From: Actinomycetes bacterium
GTDB lineage: Bacteria > Actinomycetota > Acidimicrobiia > Acidimicrobiales > Acidimicrobiaceae
Reading direction: 5' to 3'
DNA length: 64,000 bases
Assembly: GCA_021805205.1 (NCBI GenBank)
Contig: JAJZFV010000002.1
Span: forward strand, 248,001-312,000
Program-made: the position numbers and the translations under genes
Part shown: positions 46,679 through 55,771 of the stretch, in pieces
How positions within the stretch are numbered: position 1 is the stretch's first letter
Layout: every line of letters begins with the position of its first letter
The notes under the pieces: model-generated
The model's input: the letters and a program-made list of their open reading frames with translations, nothing else
Databases searched by the model: none
What the model was told of the DNA's origin: nothing

Positions 46679-48007
46679 TCATTCGTTAGTAACTACTAAG
46701 CCCCGGACGACTTCGATCTCCTCTTCAGCTCCACCAACCCGACTTACGTTGATCGAACCATCTTCACCAAAGTCAATGAAAGCCTCGACCCCACGCCTAC
46801 CACTCTCTTCATACCCCTTGCGATAACCCCGCAACAGTGCCTCCGCCTTGCGTCCGGAACCATCAAAGTCAACAACGTATCCAGCCTCGCGAAGCTTGGC
46901 TGCGATCGGTGCAGCCTTTGCGAACAGAGAAGGACTTCCAAGGCGAATATGTACCACATTGCGATCTAGAAGCGGATCAAAGCCGGACTCTTCTAGATAG
47001 AGTGCGACTCTTTCAAAGCCAATCGAAAATCCACATGCCGGTGCCGGCCTACCGAATCGCTCCAACATGGTGTCGTATCGTCCGCCACCACCAACCGAGA
47101 ATCCAAACTGGGGCAAAGACAATTCAAATATCGGCCCGGTGTAATAACCCATACCTCTGATAACTTTTGGGTCAAAGACGAAGTTCACCTCTTTGAACTC
47201 CCCATCGCCCGCCAAGGCAGCTATCGCAGCCAGATCGTCGGCGACACTATCGGCGATCCCCACCTTTGCGAGGCGCTCTCGGTTGACCTCTCCGCCTTCG
47301 CCGAGGGCCACCATCTGACTGAGTAGAGCCTCTGCGGTCTCTGGTGCAACGCCGAGGTCGACGATCAACTTAGCGACATCGTCTTGGCTCAGCTTGTCCA
47401 ACTTGTCGAGAGCGATCAGAACTCCAGAGCGTGCTTCACTCTCGATTCCAAAGAAGTCAAGGACCTGATCGAGGAGGGCGCGGTGGTTGAAGCGAAGTGA
47501 CAGAGATGGAACCCCCAGACGGCCAAGGGCTCGAAGGGTAGTTGAGATGAGGGCTAACTCCGCGACGATGGTAGCTTCACCGATAATGTCGATGTCGCAT
47601 TGGACAAACTGTCGATATCGCCCCTTTTGGGGCCGCTCTGCCCGCCAGACCGGTCCGATCTGAATAGAGCGCAATATCGAGCCACCGAGTTTGGCAAAGT
47701 TGTGGGCATAGTAACGAGAGAGGGGAACGGTTAGGTCAAATCGCAGGCCAAGGTCGGCGATGCTATCTTCGGTGGCGTTCTCGAGCTTTTCGCCGCGCTT
47801 TAGGATCTTGAAGACCAGCTTTTCATTCTCTCCGCCACCACTACCGATGAGTCGATCGAGGTCCTCAACAGCTGGGGTCTCTATCTTTACAAACCCAGCC
47901 TCTCGATACGTCTCCAAGATGACCGAGGTCATGTGGTCTCTAATTGCAACCTCACGGGGTAGTAGATCTCGCATCCCGCGCGATGGCGAAGTATCAACTT
48001 TGGCCAT
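46679..48007 (-). CDS. hisS: Histidyl-tRNA synthetase
   Basis: 442 residues, class II. N-terminal SRGMRDLLP, motif 2 RAERPQKGRYRQFVQCD, the histidine-binding GGGGRYDTM and motif 3 GFSIGFERVAL are present, with the C-terminal anticodon-binding domain. GGGAG precedes the ATG by about 7 nt. A lipoprotein gene lies 31 bp upstream on the same strand. Confidence 0.97.
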   Translation of the reverse strand: MAKVDTSPSRGMRDLLPREVAIRDHMTSVILETYREAGFVKIETPAVEDLDRLIGSGGGENEKLVFKILKRGEKLENATEDSIADLGLRFDLTVPLSRYYAHNFAKLGGSILRSIQIGPVWRAERPQKGRYRQFVQCDIDIIGEATIVAELALISTTLRALGRLGVPSLSLRFNHRALLDQVLDFFGIESEARSGVLIALDKLDKLSQDDVAKLIVDLGVAPETAEALLSQMVALGEGGEVNRERLAKVGIADSVADDLAAIAALAGDGEFKEVNFVFDPKVIRGMGYYTGPIFELSLPQFGFSVGGGGRYDTMLERFGRPAPACGFSIGFERVALYLEESGFDPLLDRNVVHIRLGSPSLFAKAAPIAAKLREAGYVVDFDGSGRKAEALLRGYRKGYEESGRRGVEAFIDFGEDGSINVSRVGGAEEEIEVVRGLVVTNE

Positions 48008-48038
48008 TTATGACTCCCGAAGCTAGCCGTCAGAAAGA

Positions 48039-48509
48039 TCAGCCTAATTTAATTACAGAGCCGCTCGCGCCAGCCTTACCGATGACCAAAGAACCTTTAG
48101 GAGAGATGAGGTACCACTTGGTGCCATCCTTCGTCAACCCCTCGCCCGAGACCTCAAAGGGCAAAGTATCACCGACATAGATATAGGCGGGGTGGCCACC
48201 CACTAAGAGTTGTCCTCCCTGTGAACCCAGAAACTTAGAGCTAACTCCCACAGCTGCGACGATGTGCTTCGCAGTAATCGGATGAAAGGTGGTGGCACAT
48301 GAGGCGGAGCAGGCAAATCCTTGAACTGCGGGGGTGTATATCGACTGCCCACTTGAAAGAAACATGGCTTTGCCAAATGGCGAATTTTCAACCGTGACCT
48401 TTTCTCCGGAGCCACTCGCCGCCCCACCAGGGGTATTGGTGGCACCGATTGCACACGATGAGATTGCGATGGCTAAAAGTCCAAGCGGTGCCACATTGGA
48501 TCGACGCAT
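48039..48509 (-). CDS. COG4315-like secreted lipoprotein
   Basis: 156 residues. A signal peptide ends at a lipobox-like ISSC (Cys19). The mature part shows the repeated pattern of COG4315 proteins (GKAMFLSSGQSIYTP with a CSASC cysteine pair, then GGHPAYIYVGDTLPFEV and WYLISPKGSLV). These are small exported beta-rich proteins of unknown function, common in acidophiles and actinobacteria. It is directly upstream of hisS and possibly co-transcribed. Confidence 0.75.
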   Translation of the reverse strand: MRRSNVAPLGLLAIAISSCAIGATNTPGGAASGSGEKVTVENSPFGKAMFLSSGQSIYTPAVQGFACSASCATTFHPITAKHIVAAVGVSSKFLGSQGGQLLVGGHPAYIYVGDTLPFEVSGEGLTKDGTKWYLISPKGSLVIGKAGASGSVIKLG

Positions 48510-48703
48510 ATATCTACTTTCTTCAAACTTTCCTTGAAGATAACGCTAACCCCTTTCGATAGAGTTCATCAAAAGAGTCACACTTACAAGATCTCCGATG
48601 TGGCGTGAAATCTTCCATTGGAGGAAATAGAATAAAGTTGATAAACCTTATCAACAATAGAAGTTTTCAGATAGATAACGCAGCGGTCACGGATGGAGTT
48701 TTG

Positions 48704-49315
48704 ATGGCAGCCGAGAATTCATATGCAAGCGCAAAGAGAGAGACAAGCGCAGAGGCGAAAAATCAGCCACGTCAAGCTGAAGTAGTAAATGTGAATGGAA
48801 AGCAGGGGTTCTTCACCTTCCCTGATCCAGTAAACGAGGTTGCTGCTCGAGTCGTAGCGATCGGCGTCGTAGCCCAAGTTGTTCTACTTGCGATCACCCA
48901 TAACCGCCTCTTATTTGTTCCTCTGTGCTACGGCTTTCTGGCAAGAGTTTCATCTGGCCCAAAGATCTCTCCAATGGGCATCATCGCCACCAAGCTCGTC
49001 GCTCCCCGCCTAAGTAAGTACGAAAAGCTGGTAGCTGGAAAGCCAAAGCGCTTTGCTCAAGCGATCGGTGTCGTCTTCTCCTTTGGAGCAGCGATCCTCG
49101 CTTTGACTTTCTCGTCGTTCACCCCAGCGTTGATAGTTCTCATTGCCCTCGGCGTAGCCGCCTCACTCGAGGGATTCTTGGGATTTTGCCTTGGTTGTAA
49201 GATCTTTGGAATCGCCTTCAACCTTGGTCTCGTAAACTACGACGACTGCCCAACTTGTGTCGTTGATTATGCAGCCCTCTCTGCCCGCAAGAGCGTCAAA
49301 GAGTCGGTCAACTAA
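48704..49315 (+). CDS. DUF4395 integral membrane protein
   Basis: About 203 residues. After a polar N-terminus, FPDPVNEVAARVVA begins the DUF4395 domain, with about four membrane helices, the KFAQ-like KRFAQAIGVVFS segment and a Cys-bearing GFCLGC motif near the end. Members often sit beside thioredoxin or rhodanese genes and may handle thiols, but none is adjacent here. Start: GGAG lies five bases before ATG 48704; the frame is open to 48605 but that upstream part looks non-coding. Confidence 0.8.
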   Translation: MAAENSYASAKRETSAEAKNQPRQAEVVNVNGKQGFFTFPDPVNEVAARVVAIGVVAQVVLLAITHNRLLFVPLCYGFLARVSSGPKISPMGIIATKLVAPRLSKYEKLVAGKPKRFAQAIGVVFSFGAAILALTFSSFTPALIVLIALGVAASLEGFLGFCLGCKIFGIAFNLGLVNYDDCPTCVVDYAALSARKSVKESVN

Positions 49316-49343
49316 GGCCATTTTGTTTGGCGTAGCCATTGGG

Positions 49344-49349
49344 TAGACT
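49344..49349 (+). promoter_or_regulatory. Candidate -10 element, leaderless ade
   Basis: TAGACT ends 8 nt before ATG 49358; a TTGTTT about 15 bp upstream is a possible -35. No Shine-Dalgarno sequence. Confidence 0.5.
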
Positions 49350-49357
49350 TATCTTCT

Positions 49358-51073
49358 ATGGCACGCACTCCCCGAAGCTCCAAACTCCTAGCCGCATCTC
49401 GCGGTGACATCGAAGTAGATCTACTCATACGCGGTGGAAAGGTCTTTTCCACCGCTACTAGAGAGTGGGTAGAGACCTCACTAGCAATAACTGACGGAGT
49501 GATAGTTGGATGGGGGGATCGCCCCGCCAAAGAGATCATCGAGGTTGCCGGTCGCCACATCGTCCCAGCATTTATCGACGCCCACATGCACTTAGAGTCC
49601 ACCAAACTCTGGATCGATGAGTTTGTACCCTTAGCCCTAGCCAATGGAACTACCACGGTCGTAGCAGACCCCCATGAGATCGCTAACGTCTTTGGAGTCC
49701 CAGGGGTCTCGGCCCTAATCGACGCAGCCAAGGCTCAGCGCTTTCAATTCTTAGTCTCCGCCTCATCTTGTGTTCCTGCCTCAAAGTTTGAATCACCAGG
49801 TGCAACACTTGGGCCAGAATCAGTTGCGTCTCTCTTAGATGATTATGGCGCTATAGGTGTAGCAGAGGTCATGAACTATCCCGGAGTCATCTACGGCGAC
49901 GACGAGGTATTAGCAAAGATTGCAAGTGCCAATGGACGTCGAGTAGATGGCCACGCCCCATCGGTTAGAGGAAGAGACCTTGACGCTTATCTAACCGCTG
50001 GGGTTGAATCTGACCATGAGTGCACCACCTTCGAAGAGGCTCACGAGAAGCGCCAAAAGGGGATGTGGGTCTTTATTCGCGAAGGCTCTGCGAGCAAGAA
50101 TCTACGGGAGCTAATTAAAACCGTGAAGGTCGGCGGAACCGACCGCGTAGCCCTTTGCACCGACGACAGAGAGCCATCGACTCTGATCGAAGATGGCCAC
50201 ATGAACGACTGTCTTAAGATCGCAGTCGATTGTGGCATTCGACCAGAGGACGCCATCGTCCTAGCTACCTCTAACCCAGCCGAATACCACCAGCTCTATG
50301 ACCTCGGTTCCCTTGGACCTGGATATCAAGCCGACGTAGTCGTCTTGGAAGATCTCGTCTCCTTCAAGACCAATATGGTCTTTCACAAGGGACTCCTAGT
50401 CGCCAAAGACAACGTTGCTCTGCCGGCCGCGATCCAGCCGAGCCCACCACCTTCTTGGATGCTATCTTCGGTCAACTTCGAGCAAAGAGAGCACTACGAC
50501 TTCTCAATCGTCCTCGAAGAGAGTGATGTCGTTCGGGTCATAGTGGTCAATGAAAATTCACTTCTTACCAACGAACGACATACACCAGCTACCCAACTCG
50601 ACAACCTCTCGCGAATAGCAGTCATTGAGCGCCACCATAAGACGGGTCGCTATGGAATTGGCTTTGTCGAAGGCTTTGGTATTCAAAGAGGAGCAATTGC
50701 TTCGACTGTAGCCCACGATGCCCACAACATCATGGTGGTTGGAGGATTAGATGAATCGTCCAACAATGACATGAACGTCGCCATCGAGCGCCTCCGTGAG
50801 ATCGGTGGTGGCCAAGTCGCGGTCTTAGATGGGGAGATCCTCGCCGAGGTGAGGCTAAACGTCGGTGGTCTTATGTCGACGCTTCGTGCCCCAGAGGTTG
50901 CAACTCAACTACGCACCCTCGAAGACGCAGTGCACTCCGGCCTCAAGGGTGCTCTAAAAGAGCCATTCATGACTCTATCGTTCCTTGGACTATCGGTGAT
51001 ACCTGATCTCAGGATCACAGACCTTGGTTTGATAGACGTCGTCGCCTTCGACAAAACAACTCTCAAGGTTTAG
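49358..51073 (+). CDS. ade: Adenine deaminase
   Basis: 571 residues, normal for the AdeC/YicP type amidohydrolase that converts adenine to hypoxanthine and ammonia in purine salvage. Metal-binding HMHLES (about residue 75), TTTVVADPHEIANVFG, the conserved GVAEVMNYPGVI and late DGHMNDC are all present, and the C-terminal ade domain is complete. No purine transporter is adjacent. Confidence 0.93.
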   Translation: MARTPRSSKLLAASRGDIEVDLLIRGGKVFSTATREWVETSLAITDGVIVGWGDRPAKEIIEVAGRHIVPAFIDAHMHLESTKLWIDEFVPLALANGTTTVVADPHEIANVFGVPGVSALIDAAKAQRFQFLVSASSCVPASKFESPGATLGPESVASLLDDYGAIGVAEVMNYPGVIYGDDEVLAKIASANGRRVDGHAPSVRGRDLDAYLTAGVESDHECTTFEEAHEKRQKGMWVFIREGSASKNLRELIKTVKVGGTDRVALCTDDREPSTLIEDGHMNDCLKIAVDCGIRPEDAIVLATSNPAEYHQLYDLGSLGPGYQADVVVLEDLVSFKTNMVFHKGLLVAKDNVALPAAIQPSPPPSWMLSSVNFEQREHYDFSIVLEESDVVRVIVVNENSLLTNERHTPATQLDNLSRIAVIERHHKTGRYGIGFVEGFGIQRGAIASTVAHDAHNIMVVGGLDESSNNDMNVAIERLREIGGGQVAVLDGEILAEVRLNVGGLMSTLRAPEVATQLRTLEDAVHSGLKGALKEPFMTLSFLGLSVIPDLRITDLGLIDVVAFDKTTLKV

Positions 51074-51158
51074 CTATTGCTTGATAGCCCCTCCAAACTC
51101 TGATACCTTCTATAAATAGTTTGATTGCAAACTTTTTACGAAGTGAGGGTTCAATAAG

Positions 51159-52331
51159 GTGACCAATGCGGTAATTGTAGACGTAGTCCGCACTCCAGGC
51201 GGAAAGAGAAATGGAAAGCTATCAGGGTGGCACCCAGCTGACCTATCAGCTGAGACCCTCAAGGCCCTCGTAGCTCGAAACGACATCGACCCTGCAATCA
51301 TCGAAGATGTGGTCATGGGTTGCGTCATGCAAGTCGGAGCACAATCTGTCAACATCGCAAGGAATGCAGTACTAGCCGCAGGATTTCCGGAGAGCGTCTG
51401 TGCCACGACTGTCGATCGGCAGTGTGGCTCCTCGCAACAGGCCGTCGCCTTTGCAGCACAGTCAGTTATGTCGGGCTTCCACGACGTCGTAATCGCAGCT
51501 GGCGTAGAAGCTATGTCCCAAGTTCCAATGGGATCCTCGGCTGCCAATGGACCGGGGAGGCCCTTTGGCCCCAAGGTAATGGATCGCTACAGCGACAGAG
51601 GTGGTTTGGTAAACCAAGGGATCTCGGCCGAGCTGATTGCCGATCAGTGGGGACTATCTCGTGAAGATCTAGATCGCTTTGGCCTTCGAAGCCAACAACT
51701 CGCAGCAATCGCTCGGGATGAGAGTCGCTTTGATCGCGAGATCATTCCAGTCGCAGTAAACCACGCAGAAGGTGGAATGACCGGCGAGATCATGACCCAA
51801 GACGAGGGCATCCGCAACACCTCCCTTGAGATATTGGCTACCCTAAAGCCAGCATTCAAGGAGAATGGCAAGGTAACGGCCGGTAACTCTTCGCAGATAA
51901 CCGATGGGGCATCTGCTGCACTCATCATGAGCGAAGAGATGGCAGCACGTCTAAACCTCAAACCACGGGCACGCTTTGTCTCCTTCTCGCTAGCTGGAGT
52001 AGATCCTGTAACCATGCTCACTGGACCAATTCCAGCCACACAAAAGATCTTGGAGCGCACCAAGATGACCATGGACGACATCGACCTAGTTGAGATCAAC
52101 GAAGCCTTCGCATCCGTAGTTCTCGCCTGGGAGAAGGAGCTTCACGCAGATATGTCCAAGGTAAATGTCAACGGCGGCGCAATCGCCCTTGGCCACCCAC
52201 TCGGTGCCTCTGGAACCAAGCTCTTGGCAACACTCCTCTGTGAGCTAGAGCGAACTGGCGGACGCTATGGCCTTCAGACGATGTGTGAAGGTGGCGGCAT
52301 GGCAAATGCAACCATCATCGAGCGCCTCTAA
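51159..52331 (+). CDS. Acetyl-CoA acetyltransferase (thiolase)
   Basis: 390 residues. The nucleophile Cys lies in [10 protein letters not shown] (about residue 88), the catalytic His in [14 protein letters not shown] (about 345) and the second Cys in [10 protein letters not shown] (about 375). The type is degradative or biosynthetic acyl-CoA thiolase; chain length is not determinable by eye. GAGGG precedes the GTG start by nine bases. No other beta-oxidation gene is adjacent. A strong hairpin follows. Confidence 0.93.
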   Translation: MTNAVIVDVVRTPGGKRNGKLSGWHPADLSAETLKALVARNDIDPAIIEDVVMGCVMQVGAQSVNIARNAVLAAGFPESVCATTVDRQCGSSQQAVAFAAQSVMSGFHDVVIAAGVEAMSQVPMGSSAANGPGRPFGPKVMDRYSDRGGLVNQGISAELIADQWGLSREDLDRFGLRSQQLAAIARDESRFDREIIPVAVNHAEGGMTGEIMTQDEGIRNTSLEILATLKPAFKENGKVTAGNSSQITDGASAALIMSEEMAARLNLKPRARFVSFSLAGVDPVTMLTGPIPATQKILERTKMTMDDIDLVEINEAFASVVLAWEKELHADMSKVNVNGGAIALGHPLGASGTKLLATLLCELERTGGRYGLQTMCEGGGMANATIIERL

Positions 52332-52485
52332 GACTCTCAGCAAAACTACAAAGTCTAAGTGTTCGTAGGGCGTCAACTGGAAAAGCAGACCACCGCTCTC
52401 CAGTATTTCCTACGGCCTGGCAATTCATAAACGATGCCGGTCGCCGTTGCCCTTCAAAGGGCTGGCATATGATCGCAGAAAAGGA
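52332..52485. other. 3' region after the thiolase gene
   Basis: Short intergenic run before the shared terminator; nothing recognised. Together with 52516-52657 it makes about 300 bp without a gene between convergent genes. Confidence 0.4.
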
Positions 52486-52515
52486 AGACAGGGAGGGCAG
52501 ATGCCCTCCCTGTCT
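52486..52515. terminator. Bidirectional terminator between thiolase and S9 peptidase genes
   Basis: Perfect 13-bp stem AGACAGGGAGGGC / GCCCTCCCTGTCT with loop AGAT. On the minus strand it is followed by TCCTTTTCTG; on the plus strand by CTATCTATT. It lies between two convergent genes and can serve both. Confidence 0.8.
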
Positions 52516-52657
52516 CTATCTATTCCAAATCACTAGAAGTGTCGCCTTGGGCCAATTCCGATCAGCACAAGGCGGCTTGTGTATGCCCACCGACGCAGTA
52601 CCTATCGCCAATCTACGAACTAAGCACTAAGCCAGCCAACACGTCGATGAGGCATGA

Positions 52658-54751
52658 TTACTGGAGGTTATCTACAAGAAAGCTCAGGCGACGATCAGCG
52701 ATCTCCATCAAGAGTCCCTCGCCCCTTGGCATGTGGCGCGAATTAGGAATCAAGAAAGTCTCGAAAGAGACACCTTTTTCCGTAGCCTCTTGCATAAGTG
52801 ACAGAGTGTTTCTAACGTGAACGTTCTCATCGATCAATCCGTGAATCACCAACAATTTCGATTGGAGTTGGGTAATCAGTGGCCTAACGTCAGAGTTAAC
52901 GTAGGAGTCGGCATTTGGATCGGAGCCGAGATACCTCTCGGTATATCCGGTATCGTAGAAGCGAAAGTCAGTTACCGGAGCACCGCTGACGCCAACTCTA
53001 AAGCGATCGGGGCGCTTGAGAAGGAGCGATAGTGTCATAAAGCCACCATAACTCCAACCGGTGACGCCAACCTTAGATCGATCGAAGCCGTAATTTTCGA
53101 TGACGTGGTCGAGAAACTCTACTTGATCATCGAGTTCGTAGGTTCCGTACCTATGGAAGAGCCACTCTTCGAAGGCCTTGCCTCGATTTGCCGAACCTCG
53201 ATTATCTACCTTTAGAGTTGCGATCCCTTGGGAACGAAGATACTGCGCCTCCAAGTCTTTGGTGGCACCAAAGGTATCGGTAACCAACTGTGCATGCGGG
53301 CCGCCATAGACATCTACTACTATCGATGCACCCGAAGTATCTCCTTGGGGAAGATAGAGCTGACCATACAACTTGACACCATCTTTGGTGGTGTATTCAA
53401 CTTCGATTGGAGGATCGAGTGAAAATGGCGCATCTTCAACTTGCGAGGTGAAGGAAAATAGTGTTTCGCCACCGATCTTTCGTACCTCTGTTGTCACTGG
53501 TTGATCTTTAGTTGAATAAAGGTCAACAATGTGAGTACCATTTGGCGAGATGACGCCGGCGTGAAGGCCTCGATCGCTGGAGAGTACTTCAATCGCACCT
53601 CCTGCAAGAGGAACCCTGCAAATTAGCCGAGTGCGTGGATCCGTCGGCGATCCAACAAAGTAGACGTTCCCATCTGCGACTCCGAGGATCTCAGAGACCA
53701 CCCATTCGCCATCGGTGAGTTGCTTTAGGTCGCCATTAGATCCGATCACCAAAACATGGCCGAATCCGCTCTCTTCATCGATTACTGCGATACTTGATTC
53801 GTCTACCACCTCAAGGGAGGGTGATACATTGATCCACTTTTCGTTGCTTCTTTCAACGGTAGATAAGACCTTGCCACTTTGGTCGATGAAGATCCATCGA
53901 AGTAGGCTCTGGGCACGATTTAGCGTCGCAACTACCAATAGTGATTCACTAACCCAAGCCACATGTGGAATGTACTCGTACTCGCCAAGCTCTAGCTTGA
54001 CCTCACCAGCGGCACCCACGAGAATTAGGTCGACCTTCTCGTTGTCGCTACCGACGAATGGATAGTGGTACTCCTCGAGGCGAACATCGCCCCCTGCGTG
54101 ATTTACGATTGGAAAGACAGGAGTTGGGGAGTGGTCGACCTTGGCATAGACAAATACCTCTGAGCCATAGTGGCTAAAGAGGCCACTTAGTCGTCCAAAC
54201 TCCTCCTGACAGATGTACTCTGCGATTCCAAGCGAGTGCTTAGCTGGGGCTTCTGCTACAACTTGGGTGGCACCAGTTGAGACCTCAAAGATCAAAATCT
54301 TATCGGTAGTAGATGCCACCCACCGATCGAGGGACTCGAGGGGCTTTACATCGACGACCCCCTCTTCGCTAAATTCAAAGGTGACCCTCTCGCTCTGTGG
54401 GTCAAAGAGCGAAAACCTTCCGTCGGTGTTGAGCAAGATCAAATGCGCGCTCTCATCGCCGTGAATCCTAAATTCACTGACTCCCTTATAAGGGCTTCTA
54501 AGGCGCTCGCGGCGGAGCTCTTCAGCTAGCGATAGCTCTCCCCCGCCATCTGCTTGACCCCCAAGATTTAGCCTCTTTGAGGTGCGCTCTGCGATATCGA
54601 AGGCGAAGAGATGAAGTGTAGATGGGTCTTCCTCTTCGCCGAAGAGGTAGTAGATCGTAGATCCATCTGGTGAAAACTTTGGCGATACCCACTGCCTGGT
54701 GCCGATGTAACGCTCTTTGGCTATGAACTTTAATATCTCTTTGTCAATCAC
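52658..54751 (-). CDS. S9 family prolyl oligopeptidase / dipeptidyl peptidase
   Basis: 697 residues with no signal peptide, so cytosolic. An N-terminal beta-propeller region precedes the alpha/beta-hydrolase domain with Ser in GWSYGGF (about 567), Asp in HGLIDENVHV (about 640) and His in NSRHMP (about 672). The DPP-IV-like C-terminal order is clear. It removes or cuts after Pro-containing dipeptides. The GTG start has TAACGT 7 nt upstream and no ribosome-binding site, suggesting a leaderless transcript. Confidence 0.9.
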   Translation of the reverse strand: MIDKEILKFIAKERYIGTRQWVSPKFSPDGSTIYYLFGEEEDPSTLHLFAFDIAERTSKRLNLGGQADGGGELSLAEELRRERLRSPYKGVSEFRIHGDESAHLILLNTDGRFSLFDPQSERVTFEFSEEGVVDVKPLESLDRWVASTTDKILIFEVSTGATQVVAEAPAKHSLGIAEYICQEEFGRLSGLFSHYGSEVFVYAKVDHSPTPVFPIVNHAGGDVRLEEYHYPFVGSDNEKVDLILVGAAGEVKLELGEYEYIPHVAWVSESLLVVATLNRAQSLLRWIFIDQSGKVLSTVERSNEKWINVSPSLEVVDESSIAVIDEESGFGHVLVIGSNGDLKQLTDGEWVVSEILGVADGNVYFVGSPTDPRTRLICRVPLAGGAIEVLSSDRGLHAGVISPNGTHIVDLYSTKDQPVTTEVRKIGGETLFSFTSQVEDAPFSLDPPIEVEYTTKDGVKLYGQLYLPQGDTSGASIVVDVYGGPHAQLVTDTFGATKDLEAQYLRSQGIATLKVDNRGSANRGKAFEEWLFHRYGTYELDDQVEFLDHVIENYGFDRSKVGVTGWSYGGFMTLSLLLKRPDRFRVGVSGAPVTDFRFYDTGYTERYLGSDPNADSYVNSDVRPLITQLQSKLLVIHGLIDENVHVRNTLSLMQEATEKGVSFETFLIPNSRHMPRGEGLLMEIADRRLSFLVDNLQ

Positions 54752-54758
54752 CCCATTG

Positions 54759-54764
54759 ACGTTA
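54759..54764 (-). promoter_or_regulatory. Candidate -10 element, leaderless S9 peptidase gene
   Basis: TAACGT on the minus strand, 7 nt before GTG 54751. Confidence 0.4.
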
Positions 54765-54801
54765 GCACAAGGCGATTTTATTCATTGCCACTCTTTGGGC
54801 A

Positions 54802-55089
54802 CTAGCGATACCTGGTTGCGGTGTAGAAACCCACCGCCAAGAGAACGATGCCGGCTAAGAGGTACCAGTTAGAGGCTCCACCTGGTAGTACTCCTAAATA
54901 GTTGATAAAGATTAGCAAGAACCCCAGGCCAAGGGAGGCAAAGATGAGATAGAGCATCCACTTGGGAGATGGCTTCTTTCGAGGCAGGGGAGGTTGTACT
55001 CTGCCACCAGTTGTTACTAAACCCCTAGTTGCCGCCCTCTTCTTCTTTAGTTCGCGCCTTCGTTCTATCTTCGCTCGCCGTTCAGACAA
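54802..55089 (-). CDS. crgA: CrgA-type cell division protein
   Basis: 95 residues: a basic N-terminus (about residues 1-45, Arg/Lys-rich), then two membrane helices (LYLIFASLGLGFLLIF and YLLAGIVLLAVGFYTA) separated by a short GVLPGGAS loop. This matches CrgA, an actinobacterial divisome protein that recruits FtsI/FtsZ partners. GGAGGG lies five bases before the TTG start. Its place beside pabA and pknB is the same as in other actinobacteria. Confidence 0.88.
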   Translation of the reverse strand: MSERRAKIERRRELKKKRAATRGLVTTGGRVQPPLPRKKPSPKWMLYLIFASLGLGFLLIFINYLGVLPGGASNWYLLAGIVLLAVGFYTATRYR

Positions 55090-55143
55090 GAAATCCCTCC
55101 AAGATCAACTAGATCTCCGATAAAGTCACCAAATCGAACAAGT

Positions 55144-55149
55144 TATGCT
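55144..55149 (+). promoter_or_regulatory. Candidate -10 element, leaderless pabA
   Basis: TATGCT ends 7 nt before ATG 55157; no Shine-Dalgarno sequence is visible. Confidence 0.4.
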
Positions 55150-55156
55150 CTGATGT

Positions 55157-55771
55157 ATGACAAATAAGTCGCCACGCATCCTGATGGTCGATAACTTCGA
55201 CTCTTTCGTCTTCAATTTAGTCCAATACTTGCGGGAACTTGAAGTAGAGGTCGATGTTGTGCGCAATAATAAGGTAGATTGCGCAAACATCGACGAAGGG
55301 CTCTACGACGCCATCGTCATCTCCCCCGGCCCTGGAAATCCATCTGAGGCGGGACAGACCAAAGAGATCATCAAAGATTACGCCCCTAAATTACCGATCC
55401 TCGGGGTGTGCCTCGGCCACCAAGCAATCGGTGAGGTCTACGGAGCCAAGGTGATTCGGGCTCCAAAACCAATGCACGGCAAGACATCACAGATCACCCA
55501 CAACGGCGAGGGCCTCTTTGCTAACATCACAAACCCAATGGTTGCAACCCGGTATCACTCTCTGATCGTTGATGAGGTAACTATCCCTGAAGAGTTAGAG
55601 ATAACCGCCCGCTCTGAAGATGGACTAATCATGGCTATGAGGCATCGTAGCTACGACCTCCACGGAGTACAATTTCACCCCGAGTCGATCTATACCACCG
55701 ATGGTAAAGACCTAATTCGAAACTTCATCGCAATCACCGAAAATAGCCGCGCTATTAGCCACCAGCATTAG
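55157..55771 (+). CDS. pabA: Anthranilate/aminodeoxychorismate synthase glutaminase subunit
   Basis: 204 residues, class I glutamine amidotransferase: NFDSFVFNLVQYL, nucleophile Cys in GVCLGHQAIG, and His/Glu in VQFHPES. It supplies ammonia for p-aminobenzoate or anthranilate synthesis (PabA/TrpG; a shared role is common). The synthase partner pabB/trpE is not here. The gene sits at the end of the pknB cluster as in Mycobacterium. Its last 17 bp overlap the convergent pknB 3' end. Confidence 0.93.
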   Translation: MTNKSPRILMVDNFDSFVFNLVQYLRELEVEVDVVRNNKVDCANIDEGLYDAIVISPGPGNPSEAGQTKEIIKDYAPKLPILGVCLGHQAIGEVYGAKVIRAPKPMHGKTSQITHNGEGLFANITNPMVATRYHSLIVDEVTIPEELEITARSEDGLIMAMRHRSYDLHGVQFHPESIYTTDGKDLIRNFIAITENSRAISHQH

